Positions 6,540 to 13,497 of a stretch of 22,530 nucleotides of DNA are shown in pieces. The notes below the pieces were generated by a model. The model worked only from the letters and a program-made list of their open reading frames with translations, made no database searches and was not told the origin of the DNA. This stretch comes from DASSUC01 sp035649895 (GTDB lineage Bacteria > Actinomycetota > Actinomycetes > Mycobacteriales > Micromonosporaceae): NCBI GenBank assembly GCA_035649895.1, contig DASRIS010000095.1, forward strand, positions 1 to 22,530, given 5' to 3'. The first letter of the stretch is position 1; each line of letters begins with the position of its first letter. A program made the translations under genes and the position numbers.

Positions 6540-6731
6540 TCAGTCCGTGCCCCCGCTCGTCGGACCGGGCCAGGTGTCGGTGTCGCCGCCGGTCGGGCCG
6601 GGCCAGGCCGCCACGACACCGCTCTCCTCCAGCTCAGCCAGCGTGCCCGCGTCGACGTCGACCATATCGCCGGCCGAGTGGGTCGAGCCGTCCGAGTCTG
6701 TCCAGTCCTTGGCCAGTTGTACGTGCACCAT
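6540..6731 (-). CDS. Small acidic protein, function unknown
   Basis: A protein of 63 residues. It begins MVHVQLAKDWTDSDGSTHSA, continues GDMVDVDAGTLAELEESGVVAAW, and ends with two copies of a WPGPT-x-GG motif rich in Asp and Thr. The first 45 residues look like a compact beta-rich domain (xVxLxxDWTDxDGxxHxxGDxVDVDxxTLxxLExxGVV), a pattern I associate with small phage-like and actinobacterial hypothetical proteins, but I cannot name a family with confidence. That it is a real gene is strongly supported: AAGGAGAGG lies four bases before the ATG at 6731, the best SD in the window. It lies between the Crp-like gene (convergent) and the cyclase gene (divergent). The C-terminal duplication fits the repeat expansion seen in other genes here. 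Confidence 0.72.
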   Translation of the reverse strand: MVHVQLAKDWTDSDGSTHSAGDMVDVDAGTLAELEESGVVAAWPGPTGGDTDTWPGPTSGGTD

Positions 6732-6910
6732 GAGCCTCTCCTTCGATCCCTTCGGACTCAGTCCCCGTTTTGGACCAGTGGCGCCTATGGATCAGTGGCG
6801 TCAGCGACTCTAACGCCAGGGGCCGGAACGGTACTGTCCGCTACCCAACAGACCGGTTCCTGACCAGCTCGAGCTGCCAGATACTCCGAGGTGAGGCACT
6901 ACTGTCAGCA
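6732..6910. promoter_or_regulatory. Divergent promoter region, small gene / cyclase gene
   Basis: This 179-bp gap must hold the promoters of both divergent genes. It is less GC-rich than its surroundings. It contains a 17-bp near-direct repeat with AGTGGCG at 6777-6783 and 6794-6800. TACTGT (6832-6837) and GATACT (6880-6885) are possible -10 boxes for the rightward gene, but no -35 is convincing. GAGGTGAGG at 6888-6896 is the nearest SD-like run. Confidence 0.35.
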
Positions 6911-9900
6911 ATGCGTCACGGCGGCCCCCCGGTCACTCGTAGGGAGGACGGCATCACACCTGCATGTCCCCGTTGCGCCCGGACCGCGGGTGACGACGAC
7001 CGTTTCTGTGGCGGCTGTGGCACCGAGCTCACCCCACCGTGCCCGAAGTGCGGCCGTGCGCTCGCTAATGACGTCATGTACTGCACGGGCTGCGGCACCC
7101 AGCGCGAGGCGCGGTCGGCCACCGCGGGCGGCCTGGAGGACCGGCGCCGGGTCAGCGTGCTCTTCATCGACCTGGTCGACTCGACGTCCTACGCCGAGCG
7201 CGCCGACCCCGAGCTGGTACGCCGGATGCAGAGCAGCTTCTTCAACGCCGTACGGCGGGTGATCGGGCAGTACGGCGGGGTGGTGGAGAAGTACGTCGGC
7301 GATGCGGTGATGGCCCTGTTCGGGGCGCCGGTGGCCACCGAGAACGACGCGCTGCGGTGCGTACGGGCAGGCCTGGAGCTGCAACGGGTGCTGGGCCGCC
7401 TCACGCCGGAGAGCGCCGGTGCGATGCGGTTCCGGGTGGGCATCGCCACCGGTGAGGCGCTGGTGGACGTGGCCGCGGCGCGCGACGGCGGCCAGGCGTT
7501 CCTCGCCGGTGACGTGTCGAACACCGCGTCGCGCCTGCAGACCTTGGCCCCGGCCGGCGGGGTGATCGTGTGCGGCGCCACCCATGCGGCGACCCGCAGC
7601 ACGATCCGGTACGACGAGCAGGCACCGGCCCAGCTGCGCGGCCGGTCGACCTTGACCGAGGTGTGGCTTGCGGTGGAGCCGGTGCAGGACCCGCCGGCCG
7701 AGCGCGAGCCGGAGCCGGCCCCGCTGGTCGGCCGCGAGCACGAGCTGGCCCTGCTGGTCAACGCGCTGCACCGGGCGTTACAGGACCGCACCCCGCAGCT
7801 GGTCACCATCTTCGGGCAGGCCGGCATCGGCAAGACCCGGCTGGTGCGCGAGCTCTACCGCCAAGCCCAGCAGGTGCAGGGACAGCCGGTGGTGTGGCGC
7901 ACCGGGCGCTGCCCGCCGTTCGGCGAGAACGTCACCTTCGCCGCGCTGGCCAGCATCGTCAAGGCCGAGGCCGGCATCCTCGACACCGACCCGGCCGACG
8001 TGGCCGCGGAGCGGCTCGACGCCACCCTGCGCACCCTGGTCGACGACGCCGAGGCGGCCCGGCTGGGCAGCGCGCTGCGGCCGCTGGTGGGCCTGCCCCG
8101 CATCGCGCCGCCCGGCTCGGAGAAGGCGGTCGAGGAGCCCGAGTCGGCCTGGCGCCGGTTCGTGGTGGCGCTGGCCAAGCGGTCCCCGACCGTGCTGTTC
8201 TTCGACGACCTGCACTGGGCCGACGAGCCCATGCGCCGCTGCATCGAGCTGCTCAGCGCCTCAGTGCGCGACGTGCCGCTGCTGCTCGTGTGCACCGCCC
8301 GCCCGGAGCTCATCGAGCGCGACCCGAGCTGGGCCGGCACGATCGGCGGCTCGGTGACGATCACCCTGTCCCCGCTACCGGGCAGCGCCATCGCCTGGCT
8401 CTACACGCACCTGTTCGGCCAGCCCGCGTACGCCGCCGACCTGCTCACCCCGCTGGTGGAGCTGGCCGACGGCAACCCGCTCTACGCGCAGGAGTACGTG
8501 CGCATGCTCATCGAGCGCGGCTCGCTGCGCCGCGCCGGGCGCGGCTGGACCCTGGAGGCCGAGCAGGACCTGCCGATGCCCGACAGCGTGCACGCGGTCA
8601 TCGCCAACCGGGTCGACCTGCTCGACCCGGCCGACCGCACGGTGCTGCAGGCCGCGGCCGTGGTGGGCATGCAGTTCTGGCCGGGTGCGGTGGCCGCCGC
8701 GCTGGGCCGGCCGATGGAGTCGGTCGAGCGGTCGCTGCGCTGGCTGGAGCAGCGCGACTTCGTCCAGGAACGGCCCCACTCGACCATGGCCGGGCAGAGC
8801 GAGTACGGCTTCCGGCACGTGCTCGTCCGCGACGTGTGCTACCAGCGGCTGCCGCGCACCGAGCGGGTGGCCCGCCACGAGCGCGCCGCCGACTGGCTCG
8901 ACGCGCTCTCCCACACCCGCGACACCGACCTGGCCGAGGTGCTGGCCCACCACCGCTTCACCGCGCACGAGATCGCCCGTACCCTCGGCATGCCGACCCG
9001 CCAGTACGCCCCGGCCGCCCGCGACGCGCTGCACCGGGCGGCCCGGCGGGCGTTCGCCCTGCGGGCCTTTGACACCGCGGCCGGCCACCTCGGCCGGGCC
9101 CTGGCCCTCGACGGCGGCGGCGACCTGCTGGACCGGCTGCGGCTGACGCTGCTCGGCACGGAGATCGCGGTCCACCGGGACGGGCAGAAGTTCCTCACCG
9201 CCGGCGACACCAAGCAGCTGGTCGAGCTGGCAGAGCAGCTCTACACCGCCGGTGACCAGGCGCAGGCCGCCCGGGCGTGGACCCTGCTGGGCCAGGTGGC
9301 CTGGCTGCGCGCGGACCGGCCGGCCGCGCTGGCGCACCTGGGCCGGGCGGTCAAGCTGCTCGACCCGCTGCCCGACAGCGCGGCAAAGGCCGACGCGTAC
9401 GCCGAGCTGGCCCGGCTGCACATGCTCAACTACGAGCGGGACCCGGCCGTGGCCGCGGCCGGGACAGCCGCAACCATCGCCCAGCGGCTGAGGCTGGCCG
9501 AGGCCCAGGCGCACGCCTGCATCACCATGGCCACCGTCCGCTACCACGCCGGGGAGCCCACCGGGCTGGACGACCTCTACGCGGCGGTGCAGATGTGCCG
9601 CAGCCAGAAGCTGCTGGCGCTGGACCGGGCCATCCAGAACCTGGCATCCGCGCTGCGCGAGGAGGGCGACTACGACAGGTCCAACGAGCTGCTGACCGGG
9701 AGCCGGCAGGACGGCGCACCGGCGGGGCAGGCGCTGGCCACCGGGTACTCGTACGAGGCCATGCGCGCCTACTTCCGCGGCGACTTCGACGCGCTGCTCA
9801 CCACCGCCGACGCGTTCGTCGACACCCCTGCCGGGCGGTGGGACATCCAGGTCCGCGGCCAGCGCTCACTGGTGCTGGTGCTGCGCGACCAGCCGGGGGT

Positions 9901-10474
9901 GGGCACCCCGGGCCCGGACGACGACGTGGCCCAGGCGCTGGGCACCGGCCGGAGCAGCGGCTTCCACCGTCTCCTGTGGACCGCCCTGTCGATGGGCGCG
10001 CTGTGCCGGGCGCTGCGCGGGCGCGCCCAGGAGGCCACCGACCTGCTCGCCGAGCTGGCCAAGGACTGGCACACCGTGCCCGCCCTGGCCAGCGGGGAGT
10101 GGGTCGACGCGGCGGCACACGCGGCGGCCCTGTCCGGCCGGGAGGCGGCCCGGATCATGCACCGGCTGGTGGCCGCGGCGCCGCGGCGTACCCCTTGGTC
10201 GGAGGCTGCCTTCGCGACCACCGGCGCGGCGCTGGCCACTGCCGACGGCGACCACCGCCAAGCGGCCGAGCTGCACCAGGCCGCCGCCAGGCACTACGAG
10301 CGGATCGGCAACCGGACCGACCGCATCATCTCGCTGGCGCTGGCCGCCGCAGCCCTGCGCCACGCCGGGGACGCCAGCGCGGACCAGGTGCTATCCGAGG
10401 TACGCGAGTTCGCCCGGCGGAACCGCGCACCCGGGCTGCTACGCATCGCCGGGCCCGACGCCCTGGCCGCCTGA
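6911..10474 (+). CDS. Zinc-ribbon / class III nucleotide cyclase / AAA ATPase / TPR signalling protein
   Basis: A protein of 1187 residues. Two zinc ribbons come first (Cys19, 22, 33, 36 and Cys44, 47, 58, 61). A class III cyclase domain spans about 80-255: metal-binding Asp87 in FIDLVDST and Asp131 in EKYVGDAVMALFG, and transition-state Asn204 and Arg208 in GDVSNTASRL. Lys127 fits purine recognition, but the partner position (seven before Asn204) is Phe, so ATP against GTP cannot be decided. An AAA/STAND-type ATPase follows PLVGREHEL (271-279): Walker A GQAGIGKT (302-309), Walker B VLFFDDLHWAD (428-438). The rest, from about 700, is a TPR-like helical sensor or scaffold; no C-terminal HTH is present. 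ATG 6911 is provisional: AGGGAGGA at 6941-6948 looks like a strong SD but is followed only by ATC. Soluble. Confidence 0.88.
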   Translation: MRHGGPPVTRREDGITPACPRCARTAGDDDRFCGGCGTELTPPCPKCGRALANDVMYCTGCGTQREARSATAGGLEDRRRVSVLFIDLVDSTSYAERADPELVRRMQSSFFNAVRRVIGQYGGVVEKYVGDAVMALFGAPVATENDALRCVRAGLELQRVLGRLTPESAGAMRFRVGIATGEALVDVAAARDGGQAFLAGDVSNTASRLQTLAPAGGVIVCGATHAATRSTIRYDEQAPAQLRGRSTLTEVWLAVEPVQDPPAEREPEPAPLVGREHELALLVNALHRALQDRTPQLVTIFGQAGIGKTRLVRELYRQAQQVQGQPVVWRTGRCPPFGENVTFAALASIVKAEAGILDTDPADVAAERLDATLRTLVDDAEAARLGSALRPLVGLPRIAPPGSEKAVEEPESAWRRFVVALAKRSPTVLFFDDLHWADEPMRRCIELLSASVRDVPLLLVCTARPELIERDPSWAGTIGGSVTITLSPLPGSAIAWLYTHLFGQPAYAADLLTPLVELADGNPLYAQEYVRMLIERGSLRRAGRGWTLEAEQDLPMPDSVHAVIANRVDLLDPADRTVLQAAAVVGMQFWPGAVAAALGRPMESVERSLRWLEQRDFVQERPHSTMAGQSEYGFRHVLVRDVCYQRLPRTERVARHERAADWLDALSHTRDTDLAEVLAHHRFTAHEIARTLGMPTRQYAPAARDALHRAARRAFALRAFDTAAGHLGRALALDGGGDLLDRLRLTLLGTEIAVHRDGQKFLTAGDTKQLVELAEQLYTAGDQAQAARAWTLLGQVAWLRADRPAALAHLGRAVKLLDPLPDSAAKADAYAELARLHMLNYERDPAVAAAGTAATIAQRLRLAEAQAHACITMATVRYHAGEPTGLDDLYAAVQMCRSQKLLALDRAIQNLASALREEGDYDRSNELLTGSRQDGAPAGQALATGYSYEAMRAYFRGDFDALLTTADAFVDTPAGRWDIQVRGQRSLVLVLRDQPGVGTPGPDDDVAQALGTGRSSGFHRLLWTALSMGALCRALRGRAQEATDLLAELAKDWHTVPALASGEWVDAAAHAAALSGREAARIMHRLVAAAPRRTPWSEAAFATTGAALATADGDHRQAAELHQAAARHYERIGNRTDRIISLALAAAALRHAGDASADQVLSEVREFARRNRAPGLLRIAGPDALAA

Positions 10475-10484
10475 CGCCCCGGCC

Positions 10485-10555
10485 TGGTCTGGTCCGGCCT
10501 GGTCCGGTCCGGCCTGGTCCGGCCTGGTCTGGTCCGGTCGGCCTGGCCTGGTCCA
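10485..10555. repeat. Pentanucleotide repeat at a convergent gene junction
   Basis: About fourteen copies of a 5-bp unit (CCTGG, TCTGG or TCCGG) lie between the cyclase stop (10474) and the stop of the acyltransferase gene (10594). Units combine into 10- and 15-bp higher blocks such as CCTGGTCTGGTCCGG, present twice. Nothing else is visible in this 119-bp gap. Confidence 0.85.
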
Positions 10556-10593
10556 TGCCGTCGCGCTCCCCTGTCGTGCGCTCCTGCGGCGGG

Positions 10594-11331
10594 TCAGGCG
10601 GCGACCGGTGCCCGGGGCTCGGCCGGGGCCTTCACCGCCTTGCCGCCGTTGGCCGTGGCGAGCTGGTTCTTCACCTTCTGGGCGTAGACGTCGATGTACT
10701 CCCGGCCGGAGAGCTCCATCAGCTCGTACATGATCTCGTCGGTGACGGCCCGCTCCACGAACCGGTCACCGGCCATCCCGGCGTACCGGGAGAAGTCAAG
10801 CGGCCGGCCGAAGCGGATGCGTACCCGCTGGATCTTTGGAATGATCTTGCCGGGAGGCTGGATCTCGTCGGCGTTGAGCATCGCCACCGGGATCACCGAC
10901 GCACCGCTCTCCAGGGCGAGCCGGGCGACGCCGGTCTTGCCCCGGTAGAGGCGGCCGTCCGGCGATCGGGTCCCCTCCGGGTAGATGCCGAAGAGCCCGC
11001 CCTCGCGCAGGATCCGCATGCCCGTGTCCAGCGCCGCCTGCGCCGCCCGCCCTCCGGACCGGTCGACCGGGATGGTGCCGGTGCCGACGAAGAACATCCG
11101 GATAAGCCAGCCCTTCAGCCCGCGACCGGTGAAGTACTCCGCCTTCGCGACAAAGGTGACCCGCCGCTTCACCATCAGCGGCATGAAGATCGAGTCGGAG
11201 AAGGACAGGTGGTTGCTCGCCAGGATCGCGCAGCCGGTCTCGGGCACATGCTCGCCACCTTCGACCTGTGGCCGGAAGATCATCTTCAGCCACGGGCCCA
11301 GCAAGACGTACTTGAGCAACCAATAGAGCAC
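10594..11331 (-). CDS. 1-acylglycerol-3-phosphate O-acyltransferase (PlsC family)
   Basis: A protein of 245 residues that should transfer an acyl group to lysophosphatidic acid or a related lysolipid at the inner face of the membrane. Motif I is NHLSFSD, the HX4D box, with His41 and Asp46. Motif III is GIYPEGTRS, with EGTRS at 119-123, and VIPVAMLNADEI is motif IV. The N-terminal VLYWLLKYVLLGPWLKMIF is an amphipathic or membrane-binding helix typical of actinobacterial members. I chose GTG 11331 because relatives start at this point; the frame stays open to an ATG at 11415, but those 28 residues are Arg/Gly-rich and unlike the family. The C-terminus (KVKNQLATANGGKAVKAPAEPRA) is a basic tail. 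Actinobacteria carry several paralogues, so the exact lipid is uncertain. Confidence 0.9.
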   Translation of the reverse strand: MLYWLLKYVLLGPWLKMIFRPQVEGGEHVPETGCAILASNHLSFSDSIFMPLMVKRRVTFVAKAEYFTGRGLKGWLIRMFFVGTGTIPVDRSGGRAAQAALDTGMRILREGGLFGIYPEGTRSPDGRLYRGKTGVARLALESGASVIPVAMLNADEIQPPGKIIPKIQRVRIRFGRPLDFSRYAGMAGDRFVERAVTDEIMYELMELSGREYIDVYAQKVKNQLATANGGKAVKAPAEPRAPVAA

Positions 11332-11374
11332 GGACCTGAGCCTACGGACGTGGCCGGCCGCCCCACAACGCGCA

Positions 11375-11437
11375 CTGCCCAACGTTGGCCGCGGCCTAGC
11401 ACACACTCTGCCCAACGGGCGGGGAACATGTCACGAT
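11375..11437. promoter_or_regulatory. Repeated elements in a divergent promoter region
   Basis: CTGCCCAACG occurs at 11375-11384 and 11408-11417, 33 bp (about three turns) apart. The first copy overlaps the perfect 10-bp palindrome CCAACGTTGG (11379-11388). CACGAT (11432-11437) ends six bases before the GTG at 11444 and could be the -10 of a leaderless transcript. This looks like an operator between the acyltransferase and membrane-protein genes; the regulator is unknown. Confidence 0.4.
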
Positions 11438-11443
11438 TGCGCG

Positions 11444-12397
11444 GTGAGCACGGGCGGGCGGCGAGGACGGCGGGACAACGGCCTGGTGGCAGCGGCGTAC
11501 GCGGCGGCCGGCGACGTCGACCCGCGGGTGGGCGAGCACCTGCTCGACGTGCTCGCCAGCGGCGGGATCGCGGCCTACCTCCAGCCAGCGTCCGACCTGC
11601 ACCCGGTCACCTTCACCAACACCGTGCCGGCTCGGCCGACCGACCGGCTCTACGTGGACCGCGAACAGCTCGAGACCGCCCGGGACTACCTGCGCCAGCT
11701 CGAGCCCGAGCCGCCTGCCCACCGGCCCGGCGGACGCCGTCCAGCCCGCGAGCCTGGCCCAGCCCGCGAGCCTGGCCCAGCCCGGAAACCCGGCCCCGCC
11801 GGCGACCGTGGTCCAACCGACGACCGTGGTCCGGCCGACGACGGTGGTCCGACCGACGGCCATGACCTGGCCCACGACGGTGGTCCGACCGACGGTCATG
11901 ACCTGGCCCATGACGCTGGCCGGGGTGGCGACCACGACCCAGCCAAGGCGCTCGGCCCCGCCGGCGACGTGGACGCTGCCTGGGCCCGCATCATCGCGGG
12001 CTACCACGCGGACGGCGGCGCTGACCAGCCTTGGCCGGAGCCGGAGGACGCCCCTCCCGGCTCCCGGCTGCCCAAGAGCGAGTACGCGGAGCGCTCGCTG
12101 CTGGACGCGCTGGACACGTTCGGCGCGGACCTGCCCGACTCCGACGACGAGGGCTACACACCGCCCCCGCCCCCGCCGCTGCCGCGCCCCTCCGGGCCCG
12201 TGGTGCTCGCCGTCGTCGGCATCGTCGCCGGGCTGGTCGTGTTCCTCCGCCCAGCCACCCTGCCGGTCAACCATGACCTGGCGATGTTCCTCGGCTTCAC
12301 CGCTGTGCTGGTCGGGTTCGCCGCACTGGTGTGGCGGCTGCGCCCAGGCGACGACGAGGACGCCGAGCGCGACCCCGATGACGGCGCAGTGGTCTAA
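11444..12397 (+). CDS. Membrane protein with C-terminal hairpin anchor and low-complexity linker
   Basis: A protein of 317 residues. Residues about 12-86 form a small folded domain (VGEHLLDVLASGGIAAYLQPASD, then RLYVDREQLETARDYL) that recalls DUF2007-like putative signal-transducing domains, which I regard as only suggestive. Residues 99-165 are a repeat-built linker rich in Pro, Gly, Asp and His. A second conserved stretch (DVDAAWARIIAGYHADG, and SRLPKSEYAERSLLDALDTFG) precedes a run of prolines. Two membrane helices follow at about 252-268 and 279-297 with a short loop, then an acidic tail, so most of the chain is probably cytoplasmic. The start GTG 11444 lacks an SD. The gene ends 16 bp before a strong hairpin with a T-tract. 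Function unknown. Confidence 0.75.
   Translation: MSTGGRRGRRDNGLVAAAYAAAGDVDPRVGEHLLDVLASGGIAAYLQPASDLHPVTFTNTVPARPTDRLYVDREQLETARDYLRQLEPEPPAHRPGGRRPAREPGPAREPGPARKPGPAGDRGPTDDRGPADDGGPTDGHDLAHDGGPTDGHDLAHDAGRGGDHDPAKALGPAGDVDAAWARIIAGYHADGGADQPWPEPEDAPPGSRLPKSEYAERSLLDALDTFGADLPDSDDEGYTPPPPPPLPRPSGPVVLAVVGIVAGLVVFLRPATLPVNHDLAMFLGFTAVLVGFAALVWRLRPGDDEDAERDPDDGAVV
11748..11911 (+). repeat. 18-bp and 36-bp in-frame tandem repeats in the membrane-protein gene
   Basis: GCGAGCCTGGCCCAGCCC is repeated exactly at 11748-11765 and 11766-11783 (encoding AREPGP-like units). A 36-bp unit is repeated at 11840-11875 and 11876-11911 with three or fewer differences, encoding DGGPTDGHDLAH twice. Between them, GACCGTGGTCC-type 18-bp units are more diverged. 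All unit lengths are multiples of three. Confidence 0.9.
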
Positions 12398-12413
12398 ATC
12401 AGGGGTTACCGTG

Positions 12414-12470
12414 GCGATCTAGAAGAGTTAGGCAGCCATGGTGTGCATAGGTCTTCTAGATCGCGTTTTT
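12414..12470 (+). terminator. AT-rich 13-bp hairpin with a T-tract
   Basis: GCGATCTAGAAGA (12414-12426) pairs perfectly with TCTTCTAGATCGC (12452-12464) around a 25-base loop and is followed by G and five T (12466-12470). It starts 16 bp after the membrane-protein stop, so a Rho-independent terminator is the direct reading. The loop is unusually long and the stem AT-rich for this genome. The loop also contains the ATG of an 18-codon open frame (12438-12494). A small-RNA or element-derived origin is possible. Confidence 0.6.
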
Positions 12471-12608
12471 ACTATCTCGGTTCCCACACTCTGAGACAGT
12501 CGTGTTCGTTTACTGAGCCCCCCTCGCTGGGTAGGGCCACGCGCGCTGACCGCACCGTTCTGCGCGGCGAGCCGTAACTACCTGGCTGGCGGTCCGGTCC
12601 GGACGGCT
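12471..12608. other. Noncoding stretch after the AT-rich hairpin
   Basis: Base composition is lower in GC up to about 12520 and then returns to normal. TCTC (12475-12478) and GAGA form a weak short inverted repeat, and a run of six C occurs near 12517. No gene, tRNA or promoter is recognisable. Confidence 0.5.
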
Positions 12609-12694
12609 CGGAGCCAACCCGCGGCCCGGAGGCAGCCCGCGGCCCGGAGGCAGCCCGCAGCCTGGGGCCAGCCCGTGGCTGGGGTCAGCCCGCC
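12609..12694. repeat. Five 17-18-bp tandem units covering the hydrolase stop codon
   Basis: Units start at 12609, 12627, 12645, 12663 and 12680 with consensus CGGAGGCAGCCCGCGGCC. Units 2 and 3 differ by one base. The last, partial unit contains the stop codon (TCA on this strand, 12685-12687) of the leftward hydrolase-fold gene, as at the phosphofructokinase 3' end. Confidence 0.88.
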
Positions 12695-13497
12695 TTGTCC
12701 AGCCAGTCCAGGATCGCGTCGATCGGCTCCTGCCACCGCACGTCGAGCATCAGGTCGTGCCCCATGCCGGGGAAGAGCAGCGGGGCGCCGCCGTACCGGC
12801 GGGCGGCCGCCGTCAACGCCGCCGCGGACACGATCCGGTCGTCAGGGCTGCCCACCACGAGGACCGGCGGGTCGCCGACTGCGGGCTCGGCCGTGCCGGG
12901 CGCGAGCAGCTGCCACTGGGCACGCGGCGCAGCGCCGCGGACCCGCGCGGTGTAGGCCCGCGCCTGCGTGACCGGCAGCTCCCGGCTGAACAGCTGGGTC
13001 CGGCTCGGGCGCAGCGGCCCCCCGAGGACGGCCGGCAGCGTGCCCAGCGGGTTGCGTACCAGCGAGGTGAGCAGCGTGGCGACGCCACCGAGCACCGGCG
13101 CGAGCAGCACCCCGGCGCGCGCCGGGTAGCGCGCCAGGGCCCGCGTCACCACCAGGGCCGCGGCGCCGTGCCCCACCAGCACCGTGCGGCGCGGCAGGCT
13201 CGCCGCCACCTGGACCACATCATGGGTGTACGCCCACAGCGTGGTGCCCGGCGCGGTCCCGCTGGCGCCGTGGCCCCGCAGGCTCATGGCGTAGGCCGGG
13301 AAGCCCCGCTCGGCCGTGTGCTCCAGCCAGTGCTCGGCAAAGGCCCACGCCCCGTGGCCGAAGCCGGGCACGAACAGCACCGGCGGCCGGCCCTCGTCCA
13401 CCTCCGGGGTGGCGGCGAGCACCTCGCGGTGGACCGGCTGCACCGGGCGGGCCCACTCCCGCAACCGCACCACCCTGGTCATCGTGCCCCTGGTCAT
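12685..13497 (-). CDS. Alpha/beta-hydrolase-fold protein lacking the nucleophile serine
   Basis: A protein of 270 residues with the fold of serine hydrolases and esterases. The oxyanion strand is VLFVPGFGHGAWAF (about 40-53), then AMSLRGHGASG. The nucleophile elbow should read G-x-S-x-G after LVG, but here it is GHGAA (109-113): Gly111 replaces Ser and Ala113 replaces the last Gly. The acid (Asp219 or Asp220 in GSPDDRIVS) and the base (His247 in GMGHDLML) are kept. The protein may be inactive, use another nucleophile, or be a cofactor-free or binding member of the fold. The ATG at 13495-13497 overlaps the TGA of the upstream monooxygenase (ATGA), so translation is coupled. A second in-frame ATG is five codons on (13482). 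The 3' end lies in a tandem array. Confidence 0.88.
   Translation of the reverse strand: MTRGTMTRVVRLREWARPVQPVHREVLAATPEVDEGRPPVLFVPGFGHGAWAFAEHWLEHTAERGFPAYAMSLRGHGASGTAPGTTLWAYTHDVVQVAASLPRRTVLVGHGAAALVVTRALARYPARAGVLLAPVLGGVATLLTSLVRNPLGTLPAVLGGPLRPSRTQLFSRELPVTQARAYTARVRGAAPRAQWQLLAPGTAEPAVGDPPVLVVGSPDDRIVSAAALTAAARRYGGAPLLFPGMGHDLMLDVRWQEPIDAILDWLDKAG

Noticed and set aside
9277..11865. 862-codon rightward frame across the cyclase 3' end, repeat and acyltransferase
   Set aside because: It reads the cyclase in the wrong frame and the acyltransferase in antisense; no motif is present. A result of high GC.
12471..12560. 6C-type small RNA
   Set aside because: One run of six C is present, but I cannot build the two C-loop hairpins that define that RNA.
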